DNA from: Micromonospora pisi
GTDB taxonomy: Bacteria > Actinomycetota > Actinomycetes > Mycobacteriales > Micromonosporaceae
Direction: 5' to 3'
Length of the DNA: 64,000 bases
Assembly (NCBI RefSeq): GCF_003633685.1
Contig: NZ_RBKT01000001.1
Coordinates: forward strand, 1,612,001 to 1,676,000
Shown here: positions 48,756 to 57,969 of the stretch, in pieces
Layout of the letters: each line of letters opens with the position of its first letter
Numbering within the stretch: the first letter of the stretch is position 1
Made by a program: the position numbers and the translations under genes
Notes under the pieces: generated by a model
Database searches by the model: none
What the model was told of the DNA's origin: nothing
Seen by the model: only the letters and a program-made list of their open reading frames with translations

Positions 48756-51700
48756 CCGAGGTCAATGGAGCGGATCATGGCAGTACCCCGCCGGCGACCA
48801 ACAAGCGGGCGTTGTTGGCGCGGATGCTGACCGAGCGGGCGAACGCTCCCCGGACGTACCCGGTCTCGTCCGGTCAGCAACGGTTGTGGTTCCTGGACCG
48901 GTTCCAGCCCGGTGACCCGGTCTACAACATCCCGGTCGCGTTCCGGTTGCGCGGCCCGCTCGACGTCGAAGCGCTCCGCGCCGCCCTGGAACTGATCGTG
49001 CGACGGCACGGGGCGTTGCGGACCAGCTTCGCCGACTCGGGTGGCGAACCGGTGCAGGTGGTCCGCCCGACCGCCGACCCGGTGCTGGAGGTCACCGACC
49101 TGTCCGGCGGCACGGCCGAAGAGGCGGCCCGGCTGGTCTGGCAGGAGGCACGCCGCCCGTTCGACCTCGCCCACGGCCCGCTGTTCCGGACCAGGCTGGT
49201 CCGGACCGCCGACGACGACCATCATCTGTCCCTCTGCCTGCACCACATCGTCTCCGACGCCTGGTCGCTCGGGGTGCTCTTCACCGAGCTGAACACCGCG
49301 TACGCGGCGCTGCGCGAGGGCCGTACGCCGCAGTTGCCGGAGCTGCCGGCCCAGTACGCCGACTACGCGCTCTGGCAGCGGGAGAAGCTGGCCGGCGAGG
49401 CGCTGCGGGACCAGCTCGACTACTGGCTGGGCCAGTTGCGCGGCGCCCCCGCCCTGCTCACCCTCCCGACCGACCGGCCCCGACCGGCCGCCCAGTCCTA
49501 CCGGGGCGCGGTGCACTACTTCGACTTCGGTGCCGCGCTGCTGCGCCGCCTGCGGGAGTTCAACCAGGCCAGCGGGGCGACCACGTTCATGACCCTGATG
49601 GCCGGGTTCAGCGCGTTGCTGTCTCGCTCCAGCGGCCAGGACGAGCTGGTGATCGGCACCCCGGTCGCCGGGCGCAACCACGCCGACCTGGAGCCGCTGA
49701 TCGGGTTCTTCGTCAACACGCTGCCGCTGCGGGTGTCGGTGGCCGGCGTACCGACGTTCGGGGAGCTGGTCGACCGGGTCCGGGAGGCGACCCTGGGTGG
49801 GCTCGCCCACGCCGACGTGCCGTTCGAGAAACTGGTCGAGGAGCTGGCGCCGGAGCGCAGCCTCGGCCACGCCCCGGTCTTCCAGACCCAGCTCATCGTG
49901 CAGAACACGCCGCCGGCCAACCTGGACCTCACCGATCTGACCAGCACCTCGCTGCGGGTGGACAGCGGCACCGCCAAGTTCGATCTCTCCCTGGTCGGCG
50001 AGATGACCTCGGACGGCGGGCTGCACCTGGCGGTGGAGTACGACACCGCCCTCTTCGACGCCGAGTCGGTGGCCCGCCTGGCCCGACAACTGACCACGTT
50101 GCTCGACGCGGCGCTCACCGACCCGGACCGCCCGGTCGCCGAGATCCCGCTGCTCGCCGGGGTGGAGCGGTGGCGTTCGGTGGTCGACTGGAACGCCACC
50201 GCGCGGGGCCTGCCGCCGGTCGCGTCGGTGCTGGAACTGCTGCCGGTCGACGACTCGGAGGCGGGGCCGGTGCCGGCGGTCAGCGGCCCGGACGGGGCGG
50301 TGAACCCGGCCGGGTTGCACGAGCGGGCGGCCGGGTTGGCGTACGTGCTGCGCGCCCGTGGAGTACGGCCGGACACCCCGGTCGGCATCTGCCTCGACCG
50401 GGGCGTCGGCATGCTGGTCGGCGTCCTCGGCACCTGGCACGCCGGGGCCGGTTACCTGCCGCTGGATCCGAGCCTGCCGGCCGACCGACTCCGGTACCTG
50501 CTCGACGACTCCGGCGCCCGGGTGGTGGTGACCCAACGGTCGGTCCGGGAGCGCCTCGCCGACCTGCTCGCCGACGTACCGGTGGTGGTCTGTCTGGACG
50601 ACGACGCGGCGGAGCTGGCGGCGGCCCCGACCGACGCGGACCCGGTGCCGGCCCACCCGGACGGCCTGGCCTACCTGATCTACACCTCGGGTTCGACCGG
50701 CCGGCCGAAGGGGGTCGCGGTGCCGCACCGGTCGGTGCTGAACCTGATCGCGTCCTTCCACGACGACCTCGGCCTGACCGGCGCGGACCGGTTCGCGGCG
50801 GTCACCACGCTCTCCTTCGACATCTCCGTGCTCGAACTGCTGGTGCCGCTGGTCACCGGCACCCCACTGACCATCGTGGACTCCGCCGTCGCCGGTGACG
50901 GGCCGGCCCTACGGGAGCTGCTGGTGGCCGACGGGATCACCGCCATGCAGGCGACCCCGGCCACCTGGCGGCTGCTGCTCGCCACCGGTGGGGTGCCGGC
51001 CGGGTTGCGGCTGCGGCTCTGCGGCGGCGAGGCGCTCCCCCGGGACCTGGCGGACGCGCTGCTCGCGGACGGCGCGATGCTCTGGAACTGTTACGGCCCG
51101 ACCGAGACCACGGTCTGGTCGGCCGCGACACCGGTGGCGCCGTCGCCGGCCACCATCGACCTGGGTACGCCGATCGCCAACACCGAGCTGTACGTGCTGG
51201 ACCGGATCGGCCAACCGGTGCCGGTCGGCGTGGTCGGCGAGGTGCACATCGGCGGTCACGGGGTGGTACGCGGTTATCCCGGTCGCCCCGGACTGACCGC
51301 CTCCCGGTTCGTCCCGGACCCGTTCAGCGGCCGGCCAGGGGCCAGGCTCTACGCCACCGGTGACCTGGCCCGGCAGCGGGCCGACGGCCGGTTGGAGTTC
51401 CTCGGCCGGACCGATCACCAGGTGAAGATCCGCGGCTTCCGGATCGAACTGGGCGAGATCGAGGAGCAGTTGCGGGCCCACGACCTGGTCGCCGACGCGG
51501 TGGTGAGCACCTGGGCGGCCGGCTCCGACGACACCCGACTGGTCGCGTACGTGGTCCCGACGGGCGCCCCAACCCCCGACCTCTGGGCGGTGCTGCGCCC
51601 GTGGCTGGCCACCCGGCTGCCCGGTTACATGGTCCCGGCGACCCTGGTCACCCTCACCGCGCTGCCGGTGAACGCCAACGGCAAGACCGACCGGGGCGCG

Positions 51701-52072
51701 CTGCCGCAACCGGACTGGCGGGACGCGGTCACCGCCGAACGGGTCGCCCCGCGCGACCCGGTGGAGCAGTTGCTCGCCGAGATCTGGCAGCAGGTACTCA
51801 GGGTCGAACGGCTCGGCGTACACGACGACTTCTTCGCCCTCGGCGGGCATTCCCTGCTCGCCGCCCAGGCGCTGAGCCGCATCGGTGCCGCGTTCGAACT
51901 GGAACTGCCGATCCGGGTGCTCTTCGAGGCGCCGACGGTGGCCGCCATGGCCGACGCGCTGGTCGCCCGGGAACCGGTTCCGGGGCACGTGGTGACCGTC
52001 GCCGAGCTGCGCCAGGATCTCGCCGGGCTCTCCACCGAGGAGCTGCGTACGCTGCTGGGTGAGCCGTCGTGA
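48752..52072 (+). CDS. NRPS module C-A-T, predicted glycine
   Basis: 1106 residues from the ATG at 48752 (GAGGAGAGG upstream). N-terminal helix NKRALLARMLTERA is a likely docking element. Condensation domain with HHIVSDAWS (HH at 164-165; the usual Gly after Asp is Ala), adenylation about 470-990 (YTSGSTGRPKG at 644, NCYGPTET, YATGDLARQ, NANGKTDR), carrier Ser1034 in LGGHSLLAAQA. Pocket residues D-I-L-Q-L-G-C-V-W-K match glycine codes well. The C-terminal tail (LRQDLAGLSTEELRTLLGEP) is a possible docking segment. The stop overlaps the next GTG (GTGA). Confidence 0.95.
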   Translation: MTEVNGADHGSTPPATNKRALLARMLTERANAPRTYPVSSGQQRLWFLDRFQPGDPVYNIPVAFRLRGPLDVEALRAALELIVRRHGALRTSFADSGGEPVQVVRPTADPVLEVTDLSGGTAEEAARLVWQEARRPFDLAHGPLFRTRLVRTADDDHHLSLCLHHIVSDAWSLGVLFTELNTAYAALREGRTPQLPELPAQYADYALWQREKLAGEALRDQLDYWLGQLRGAPALLTLPTDRPRPAAQSYRGAVHYFDFGAALLRRLREFNQASGATTFMTLMAGFSALLSRSSGQDELVIGTPVAGRNHADLEPLIGFFVNTLPLRVSVAGVPTFGELVDRVREATLGGLAHADVPFEKLVEELAPERSLGHAPVFQTQLIVQNTPPANLDLTDLTSTSLRVDSGTAKFDLSLVGEMTSDGGLHLAVEYDTALFDAESVARLARQLTTLLDAALTDPDRPVAEIPLLAGVERWRSVVDWNATARGLPPVASVLELLPVDDSEAGPVPAVSGPDGAVNPAGLHERAAGLAYVLRARGVRPDTPVGICLDRGVGMLVGVLGTWHAGAGYLPLDPSLPADRLRYLLDDSGARVVVTQRSVRERLADLLADVPVVVCLDDDAAELAAAPTDADPVPAHPDGLAYLIYTSGSTGRPKGVAVPHRSVLNLIASFHDDLGLTGADRFAAVTTLSFDISVLELLVPLVTGTPLTIVDSAVAGDGPALRELLVADGITAMQATPATWRLLLATGGVPAGLRLRLCGGEALPRDLADALLADGAMLWNCYGPTETTVWSAATPVAPSPATIDLGTPIANTELYVLDRIGQPVPVGVVGEVHIGGHGVVRGYPGRPGLTASRFVPDPFSGRPGARLYATGDLARQRADGRLEFLGRTDHQVKIRGFRIELGEIEEQLRAHDLVADAVVSTWAAGSDDTRLVAYVVPTGAPTPDLWAVLRPWLATRLPGYMVPATLVTLTALPVNANGKTDRGALPQPDWRDAVTAERVAPRDPVEQLLAEIWQQVLRVERLGVHDDFFALGGHSLLAAQALSRIGAAFELELPIRVLFEAPTVAAMADALVAREPVPGHVVTVAELRQDLAGLSTEELRTLLGEPS

Positions 52073-55000
52073 CCGAGGTCGACGCCGGTACGCGGGAACG
52101 GCTGATCCGGGAACTGCTCGCCCGGCGCGGGGTGACCTCGGCCCGCCGCTCCACCACCGTCGTGCCCCGCGAGCCGGGCACCCGGATTCCGCTCTCCCCG
52201 TTGCAGGAGGGGCTCTGGTTCCTCGACCGGATCGACCCTGGCGGCGCGGCGTACGTGCTGGCCGTCGCGGTCCGGTTGACCGGCACCCTGGACCGGGTGG
52301 CGCTGCGCCGCGCGCTCGACGCGACCCGGGACCGGCACGAGGCGCTGCGTACCGTGTTCCAGCTCCGGGACGGCCGGACCGAGCAGGTGGTGCTCCCCGC
52401 CTCGGACCCCGGCAACCGGATTCCGCTGGAGGACGTCGACCTCACCGCCACCGACCCCGCCGACCGGGAGGAGCGGGCCGGCACGCTCGCCCGAGGCTTC
52501 ATCGAGACCGGCTTCGACCTGGAGCGGGGGCCGCTGGTCCGGGCCCTGCTGGCCCGGATCGAACCGGACGAGCACCTGCTGGTGCTGAGTGTGCACCACA
52601 TCATCGCCGACGACCGGTCGCTGCACACCGTGCTGGGTGAGGTCCTGGACGAGCTGTTCGGCGCCCCCGCTCCGGCACCGCCCGAGGTGCAGTACCCGGA
52701 CTACGTACTGTGGCGACAGCGGGCGTTGGACGCCGGAGTGATGCGGCGGCAGCGCGACTTCTGGGCCGGCCAGCTCGCCGGGGTGTCCGGGGCGTTGGAC
52801 CTGCCGACCGACCGGCCGCGCCCACCGGTGCAGACGTTCACCGGCGGAACGCACCGGTTCGAGGTGCCGGCGGAGCTGACCAGTGCCCTCGACGGGGTGG
52901 CCCGGCGCACCGGCAGCACCCGGTTCATGCTGGTCCTGACCGGGTTGCAGGTGCTGCTGCTGCGCTGGACCGGCCAGGACGACATCTGTGTCGGCTCCCC
53001 GGTGTCGCTCCGTTCCACCCCGGAACTCCAGTCGGTGGTCGGGCTGATGGTGAACAGCCTGGCGCTGCGCACCGACCTCTCCGGTGATCCGACGCTCACC
53101 GAGGCCCTCGGGCGGGTACGCCGTACCTGCGTCGACTCGCTCGACCACGCCGACCTGCCACTGCACCAGGTGGTCGAACTCGCCGCCCTGCCCCGGGACC
53201 CGAGTCGCAACCCGCTGTTCCAGGTGATGTGCGTGGTCAACCCCGGTGGTACGCACCGACGGTCGTCCGGGCTGACGGTTCGGCCGGCGGGCTTCGACCG
53301 GGAGAGCGCGCGGATGGATCTGACGGTGCTCTTCTCCGAGACCGGTCCGACCCTCACCGGGGTCGTCGACTACAACCGTGACCTCTTCGACCCGGCGACC
53401 ATCCGGCGCTTCGGTGACCGGCTGCTGGTCGTACTCGACGCGCTCGCCACCCGCCCGCAGCGGCGACTCTCCGAACTGGACCTGCTCACCGGCGACGATC
53501 GGCGTGTGCTGGCGCAGTGGAACGACACCGCCCGCGACCGCCCGGGCGGCGGGGCGCCGAGCGGCGACGGGTTGGCGGAGCTGGTCCGGGTGTGGGCGGC
53601 GGCGACTCCGGACGCCCCGGCCGTGGTCGACGGCGACGAGACGATCGACTACGGCGAGCTGGACCGCCGGGCCGAGCGGCTGGCCCGGCGGCTGCGGCGG
53701 GCCGGGGTCGGCCCGGAGGTGCCGGTCGGTCTGCTCCTGCCCGCCGGCATCGCGGCGATCACCGGCATCCTCGGTGTCCTCAAGGCCGGCGGCGCCTACC
53801 TGCCGCTGGACCCCGGACATCCACCGGCGCGGCTGCGCGCCCTGCTCGCCGACGCACACGCACCGGTGCTCCTGGTCGACCCGGCGGACCTGTCCCGGTT
53901 CGCCGACCATCCCGGTACCGTGCTCCCCATCACAGACATCGACCCCAATGACATCGATCTGGATCACGCCCCGCTGCCGGTGACCGCCCCGGACCAGCTC
54001 GCCTACGTCATCTACACCTCCGGCTCGACCGGCGCGCCGAAGGGAGTGATGGTCAACCACCGGAGCGCGGTCAACCTGACCAGGGCTTTCATCGAGGAGC
54101 ACGGGATCGGGCCGGGGGACCGGCTGCTGATGCTGCCGCCGTTGAGCTTCGACGCCTCCGTCGGCGACATCTTCCCGGCCCTGGCCGGCGGCGCCGCCCT
54201 GGTGCTGCACCGCCGCCCGGCCGAACTCACCGGCCCGGACCTGCTCCGGCTCTGCGCCGAAGAGCGGATCACCCTGGTCGACACCGCCGCCGCGCTCTGG
54301 ACCCGATGGGTCGCCGACCTCGCCTCGGCGCCGGCGGGTACGCCGGCAACCGGGTTGCGGGCGCTGATGGTCGGCGGTGAGGCCGCCCCGACCGACACCG
54401 TACGGGGCTGGGCCCGCGCCACCGGCGGAACCGTACGGGTGCACAACCACTACGGCCCGACCGAGGGCACCGTCTGCGCCACCACGTACGCGACCGTCGA
54501 CGCGAGTGAGCTGCCCGGCCTCGGTCAACTGCCGATCGGCCGCCCACTGGACAACGTACGGGTGCACCTGCTCGACGCCCGACTGCGCCCGGTGCCGGTC
54601 GGCTTCACCGGCGAGGTCTACCTCGGCGGCGCCGCACCGGCCCGGGGCTACCTCGGCGCACCGGGCCTGACCGCGTCACGGTTCGTGCCTGACCCGTTCG
54701 GCGCACCCGGCGCCCGGCTCTACCGCACCGGCGACCTGGCCCGGCACCGGCCGGACGGGACCATCGAGTTCCTCGGCCGCACCGACCGCCAGGTCAAGAT
54801 CCGGGGACACCGGATCGATCTCGGCGAGGTGGAGGTCGCCTGCGCCGCCCAGCCCGGGGTGGGGCGGGCGGCGGTGACGGTACCCGACGACGGAACCGGT
54901 CCCCGGCTGGTCGCGTACCTGGTGCCGGCGGGCGGGACCGCGCCGACCCCGGCCGAGGTCCGGGCGGGTCTGCGGGAGCGGCTACCGGACTACCTGCTCC

Positions 55001-56559
55001 CCGCGCACCTCGTCTTCCTGCCCGAACTGCCGCTGAACGCGCACGGCAAACTCGACCAGGCGGCCCTGCCGGCGCCGGTCGAAGAGACGCCGGGGGCCGA
55101 TCACGTACCGCCCCGGACCGCGACCGAACGGGCGCTCGCCGGCATCTGGTCCGGGTTGCTCGGCCGGGAACGGGTCGGCGCCCGGGACAACTTCTTCGAC
55201 CTCGGTGGACACTCCCTGCTCGCCGGTCCGCTGGCCGCCCGGATCCACGCGGACCTCGGTGTCGACCTGCCGCTGCGGGCGCTCTTCGAGACCGCCGACC
55301 TGGCCGGCCTGGCCCGCCGGGTCGACCAGGCTCGGGCCGGCGACACCGGCCGCCGGCTCGACCCCGACCGGGTACGCGACGACGCCCGGCTCCCCGACGA
55401 CGTCGCCGACCGCCTGCCGGCCGGCCGCCCGGCGACCACACCGGAGACGGTGCTGGTCACCGGGGCCACCGGCTTCCTCGGCGCGCACCTGCTCGCCGAC
55501 TGGCTCGACCGGAGCCGGGCCGAGCTGCACTGTCTGGTCCGGGCCGGCTCCCCGCAGGCCGCCACCGACCGGGTACGCGACAACCTCGCCCGGTACGGCC
55601 TCTGGCGTGACGAGTACGCGAGCCGGCTGGTCGGTGTCCCCGGTGACCTCGGTGAACCCGCGCTCGGGCTGAACCGTCGGGACTTCGAGGCGCTGGCCGA
55701 CCGGACCGACCTGGTGCTGCACAACGGCGGGCTGGTCAACTTCCTGATGCCGTACGAGCTGCTGCGGCCGGCGAACGTGACCGGCACCGTCGAGGTGCTG
55801 CGGCTCGCCGCCGCCGGGCGCCCGACCGCCGTACAGCTCGTCTCCACCCTCGGGGTGTTCCTCACCCCGGACCGGGTCGACGGCCGGGTCGACGAAGGGG
55901 ACACCCCGGACGACTGCACCGGTCTCGGCGACGGTTACAACTCCACCAAGTGGGTCGCGGACGCGCTGGTACGCGCCGCACGTGCACGCGGGCTGACGGT
56001 CAGCGTGCACCGGCCGGCCCGGATCACCGGCAACGCCACCACCGGGGTCGGCAACGCCGACGACTACTTCAGCCGGCTACTGAAGACGTTCGTGCAGCTC
56101 GGCGCGGTGCCCGAGATCGGCGACGACCACGCCGACCTGGCCCCGGTCGACTACGTCGGCGCCGCGATCGGGCACCTCTCCCGGCAACCGGAGCGCTGGG
56201 GGCAGGACTTCCACTACTACAACAACCACACCATCTCCTTCGCCGACCTGGCCGGTGCGCTGGCCAGCTACGGCTACCCGGTCGACCTGGTCCCGTACGA
56301 CCGGTGGCGGGCCGCGCTGCTGGGCCGGCCGGACGCGGCACTGGCACCCTTCACCCCGCTCTTCGGCGAGCACGCGCCCCGGCGTACCCAGCCCTTTTTC
56401 GACTGCACCCGGACCGAGGCGGCGCTGGCACCGGCCGGCATCACCTGCCCACCGGCGGACCCGGCGCTGCTCCACACCTACCTGGCCTGGTACGTCAGCG
56501 CCGGGTTCCTCGACCCGCCGCCCGGCGGGCACAGCGATGTCAGGAGCATCCATGGCTGA
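52069..56559 (+). CDS. NRPS terminal module C-A-T with thioester reductase
   Basis: 1496 residues from a GTG overlapping the previous stop. N-terminal helix GTRERLIRELLARRG (docking), condensation domain with HHIIADDRS (HH at 176-177; Gly replaced by Asp), adenylation about 480-1010 (YTSGSTGAPKG at 649, HYGPTEG, YRTGDLARHRPDG, NAHGKLDQ), carrier Ser1049, then a reductase domain about 1120-1490. The reductase has VLVTGATGFLGAHLL at 1128 and the YxxxK pair Tyr1290/Lys1294 in YNSTKWVAD. It should release the peptide by NAD(P)H reduction. Pocket D-A-G-D-M-G-H-V-C-K is unassigned; Asp at the fourth position hints at a basic residue. The gene overlaps the exporter start. Confidence 0.95.
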   Translation: MTEVDAGTRERLIRELLARRGVTSARRSTTVVPREPGTRIPLSPLQEGLWFLDRIDPGGAAYVLAVAVRLTGTLDRVALRRALDATRDRHEALRTVFQLRDGRTEQVVLPASDPGNRIPLEDVDLTATDPADREERAGTLARGFIETGFDLERGPLVRALLARIEPDEHLLVLSVHHIIADDRSLHTVLGEVLDELFGAPAPAPPEVQYPDYVLWRQRALDAGVMRRQRDFWAGQLAGVSGALDLPTDRPRPPVQTFTGGTHRFEVPAELTSALDGVARRTGSTRFMLVLTGLQVLLLRWTGQDDICVGSPVSLRSTPELQSVVGLMVNSLALRTDLSGDPTLTEALGRVRRTCVDSLDHADLPLHQVVELAALPRDPSRNPLFQVMCVVNPGGTHRRSSGLTVRPAGFDRESARMDLTVLFSETGPTLTGVVDYNRDLFDPATIRRFGDRLLVVLDALATRPQRRLSELDLLTGDDRRVLAQWNDTARDRPGGGAPSGDGLAELVRVWAAATPDAPAVVDGDETIDYGELDRRAERLARRLRRAGVGPEVPVGLLLPAGIAAITGILGVLKAGGAYLPLDPGHPPARLRALLADAHAPVLLVDPADLSRFADHPGTVLPITDIDPNDIDLDHAPLPVTAPDQLAYVIYTSGSTGAPKGVMVNHRSAVNLTRAFIEEHGIGPGDRLLMLPPLSFDASVGDIFPALAGGAALVLHRRPAELTGPDLLRLCAEERITLVDTAAALWTRWVADLASAPAGTPATGLRALMVGGEAAPTDTVRGWARATGGTVRVHNHYGPTEGTVCATTYATVDASELPGLGQLPIGRPLDNVRVHLLDARLRPVPVGFTGEVYLGGAAPARGYLGAPGLTASRFVPDPFGAPGARLYRTGDLARHRPDGTIEFLGRTDRQVKIRGHRIDLGEVEVACAAQPGVGRAAVTVPDDGTGPRLVAYLVPAGGTAPTPAEVRAGLRERLPDYLLPAHLVFLPELPLNAHGKLDQAALPAPVEETPGADHVPPRTATERALAGIWSGLLGRERVGARDNFFDLGGHSLLAGPLAARIHADLGVDLPLRALFETADLAGLARRVDQARAGDTGRRLDPDRVRDDARLPDDVADRLPAGRPATTPETVLVTGATGFLGAHLLADWLDRSRAELHCLVRAGSPQAATDRVRDNLARYGLWRDEYASRLVGVPGDLGEPALGLNRRDFEALADRTDLVLHNGGLVNFLMPYELLRPANVTGTVEVLRLAAAGRPTAVQLVSTLGVFLTPDRVDGRVDEGDTPDDCTGLGDGYNSTKWVADALVRAARARGLTVSVHRPARITGNATTGVGNADDYFSRLLKTFVQLGAVPEIGDDHADLAPVDYVGAAIGHLSRQPERWGQDFHYYNNHTISFADLAGALASYGYPVDLVPYDRWRAALLGRPDAALAPFTPLFGEHAPRRTQPFFDCTRTEAALAPAGITCPPADPALLHTYLAWYVSAGFLDPPPGGHSDVRSIHG

Positions 56560-57919
56560 ACGGATCCGCGCCCGCCTGCTGATCGCGGTCTGGCTCGGCC
56601 AACTCGTCTCCCTGGTCGGCTCCAGCCTGACCGGCTTCGTGCTCGGCGTCTGGGTCTACCAGCGGACCGGCTCGGTCACCCAGTTCTCGCTGATCTTCCT
56701 GGCCAGCAGCCTGCCGGCGGTGCTGGTCGCCCCGTTCGCCGGGGTGATCGCCGACCGCTGGGACCGGCGCCGGGTGATGCTCCTCAGCGACCTGGGGGCG
56801 GCGATAGGCACCGCCGCGCTCGCCCTGCTGGCGGCGAACGACAGCCTCGCCGTCTGGCACATCTACCTGGCCACCGCGCTGAGCGCGGCCAGCTCCACCG
56901 TGCACCAGGTCAGCTACCAGGCGATGACCCCGGCGCTGGTCGGCAAGACGCACCTGGCCCGGTTCAACGGGCTGATGCAGGTCACCCGCGCCGCCCAGAT
57001 CGCCGCGCCGCTGGTCGCCGGTGTGCTGGTGGTGACGATCGGGATCGGCGGGGTGCTCGCGGTCGACCTCGGCACCTTCGCGGTGGCGTCGCTGACCCTG
57101 CTGCTGGTCCGGCTTCCCGCCGAGGCGACCCGTCCGGCCGCACGACGGACCCGCGAGCCGGTGCTGACCGAGGCCGCCGCCGGCTGGCACTACCTGCGCG
57201 CGCACACCGGACTGTGGCAGTTGATGGTCCTCTTCGGCGCGTACAACTTCCTCTTCGGTTTCGCCGGTGTGCTGGTACAGCCGCTGATCCTCTCGTTCGC
57301 CTCGGCGGACACCCTCGGGTTGCTGATGTTCGCCGGTGGGGCCGGGCTCTTCGCCGGCAGCGTGGTGATGACGGCCTGGGGCGGCCCGGCCCGTCGGATC
57401 CACGCGGTCTTCGGTGGGCTGGCGCTCGGCGGGGTGGCGCTGGTGCTGCATTCGCTCACCCCCTCGGCCTGGTTGATCGCCGTGGTGGCGCCGCTGTTCC
57501 TGTTCACCCTGCCGATCGTGAACAGCTCCACCATGACCCTGATCCAGACCAAGACCGAGCCGGCGGTGCTGGGTCGGGTGCTGGCCGCCGCCCGGGTGGT
57601 CGGCGACGCCAGCATCCCGGTCGCGTACCTGCTCGCCGGCCCCCTCGCGGACCAGGTCTTCGAGCCGCTGATGCGGCCTGACGGTGCGCTCGCCGGCACT
57701 GCCGGCGCGGTCATCGGCACCGGTGACGGCCGGGGCACCGCCCTGGTCTTCGCGGTCACCGGCACGTTGATGGTGCTGCTCGTCGCCGCCGCCTGGTCCC
57801 GCCGGTCGCTGCGCGCGGTCGACGACCTGCCGGACGCCCTGGAGCCGGCCGAGCCCGCCGAGGCCGCCGAGGCCGCGACACCGGAACCCGTGGAAACCCC
57901 CGAGCCGGTACGCGACTAG
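56552..57919 (+). CDS. MFS exporter of the NRPS operon
   Basis: 455 residues from the ATG at 56552 (CAGGAG upstream), overlapping the synthetase stop by 8 bases. About twelve hydrophobic segments. The opening RARLLIAVWLGQLVSLVGSS, the loop AGVIADRWDRRRVMLLSDLG (MFS motif A) and GVGIGGVLAV-type segments put it among EntS-like MFS_3 drug/siderophore exporters. A long Glu/Ala/Pro-rich C-terminal tail is cytoplasmic. Probably exports the NRPS product, so it could also give self-protection. Confidence 0.93.
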   Translation: MAERIRARLLIAVWLGQLVSLVGSSLTGFVLGVWVYQRTGSVTQFSLIFLASSLPAVLVAPFAGVIADRWDRRRVMLLSDLGAAIGTAALALLAANDSLAVWHIYLATALSAASSTVHQVSYQAMTPALVGKTHLARFNGLMQVTRAAQIAAPLVAGVLVVTIGIGGVLAVDLGTFAVASLTLLLVRLPAEATRPAARRTREPVLTEAAAGWHYLRAHTGLWQLMVLFGAYNFLFGFAGVLVQPLILSFASADTLGLLMFAGGAGLFAGSVVMTAWGGPARRIHAVFGGLALGGVALVLHSLTPSAWLIAVVAPLFLFTLPIVNSSTMTLIQTKTEPAVLGRVLAAARVVGDASIPVAYLLAGPLADQVFEPLMRPDGALAGTAGAVIGTGDGRGTALVFAVTGTLMVLLVAAAWSRRSLRAVDDLPDALEPAEPAEAAEAATPEPVETPEPVRD

Positions 57920-57969
57920 CGACCGCCCCGCCTCCTTCCCCGTCCCCGCCTCCAGCAAGGAGTACGAGC

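Noticed and set aside
51625-54567. 980-codon reverse frame across the third and fourth synthetases
   Set aside because: Shadow of the NRPS genes; crosses a gene boundary and has no recognisable domain.
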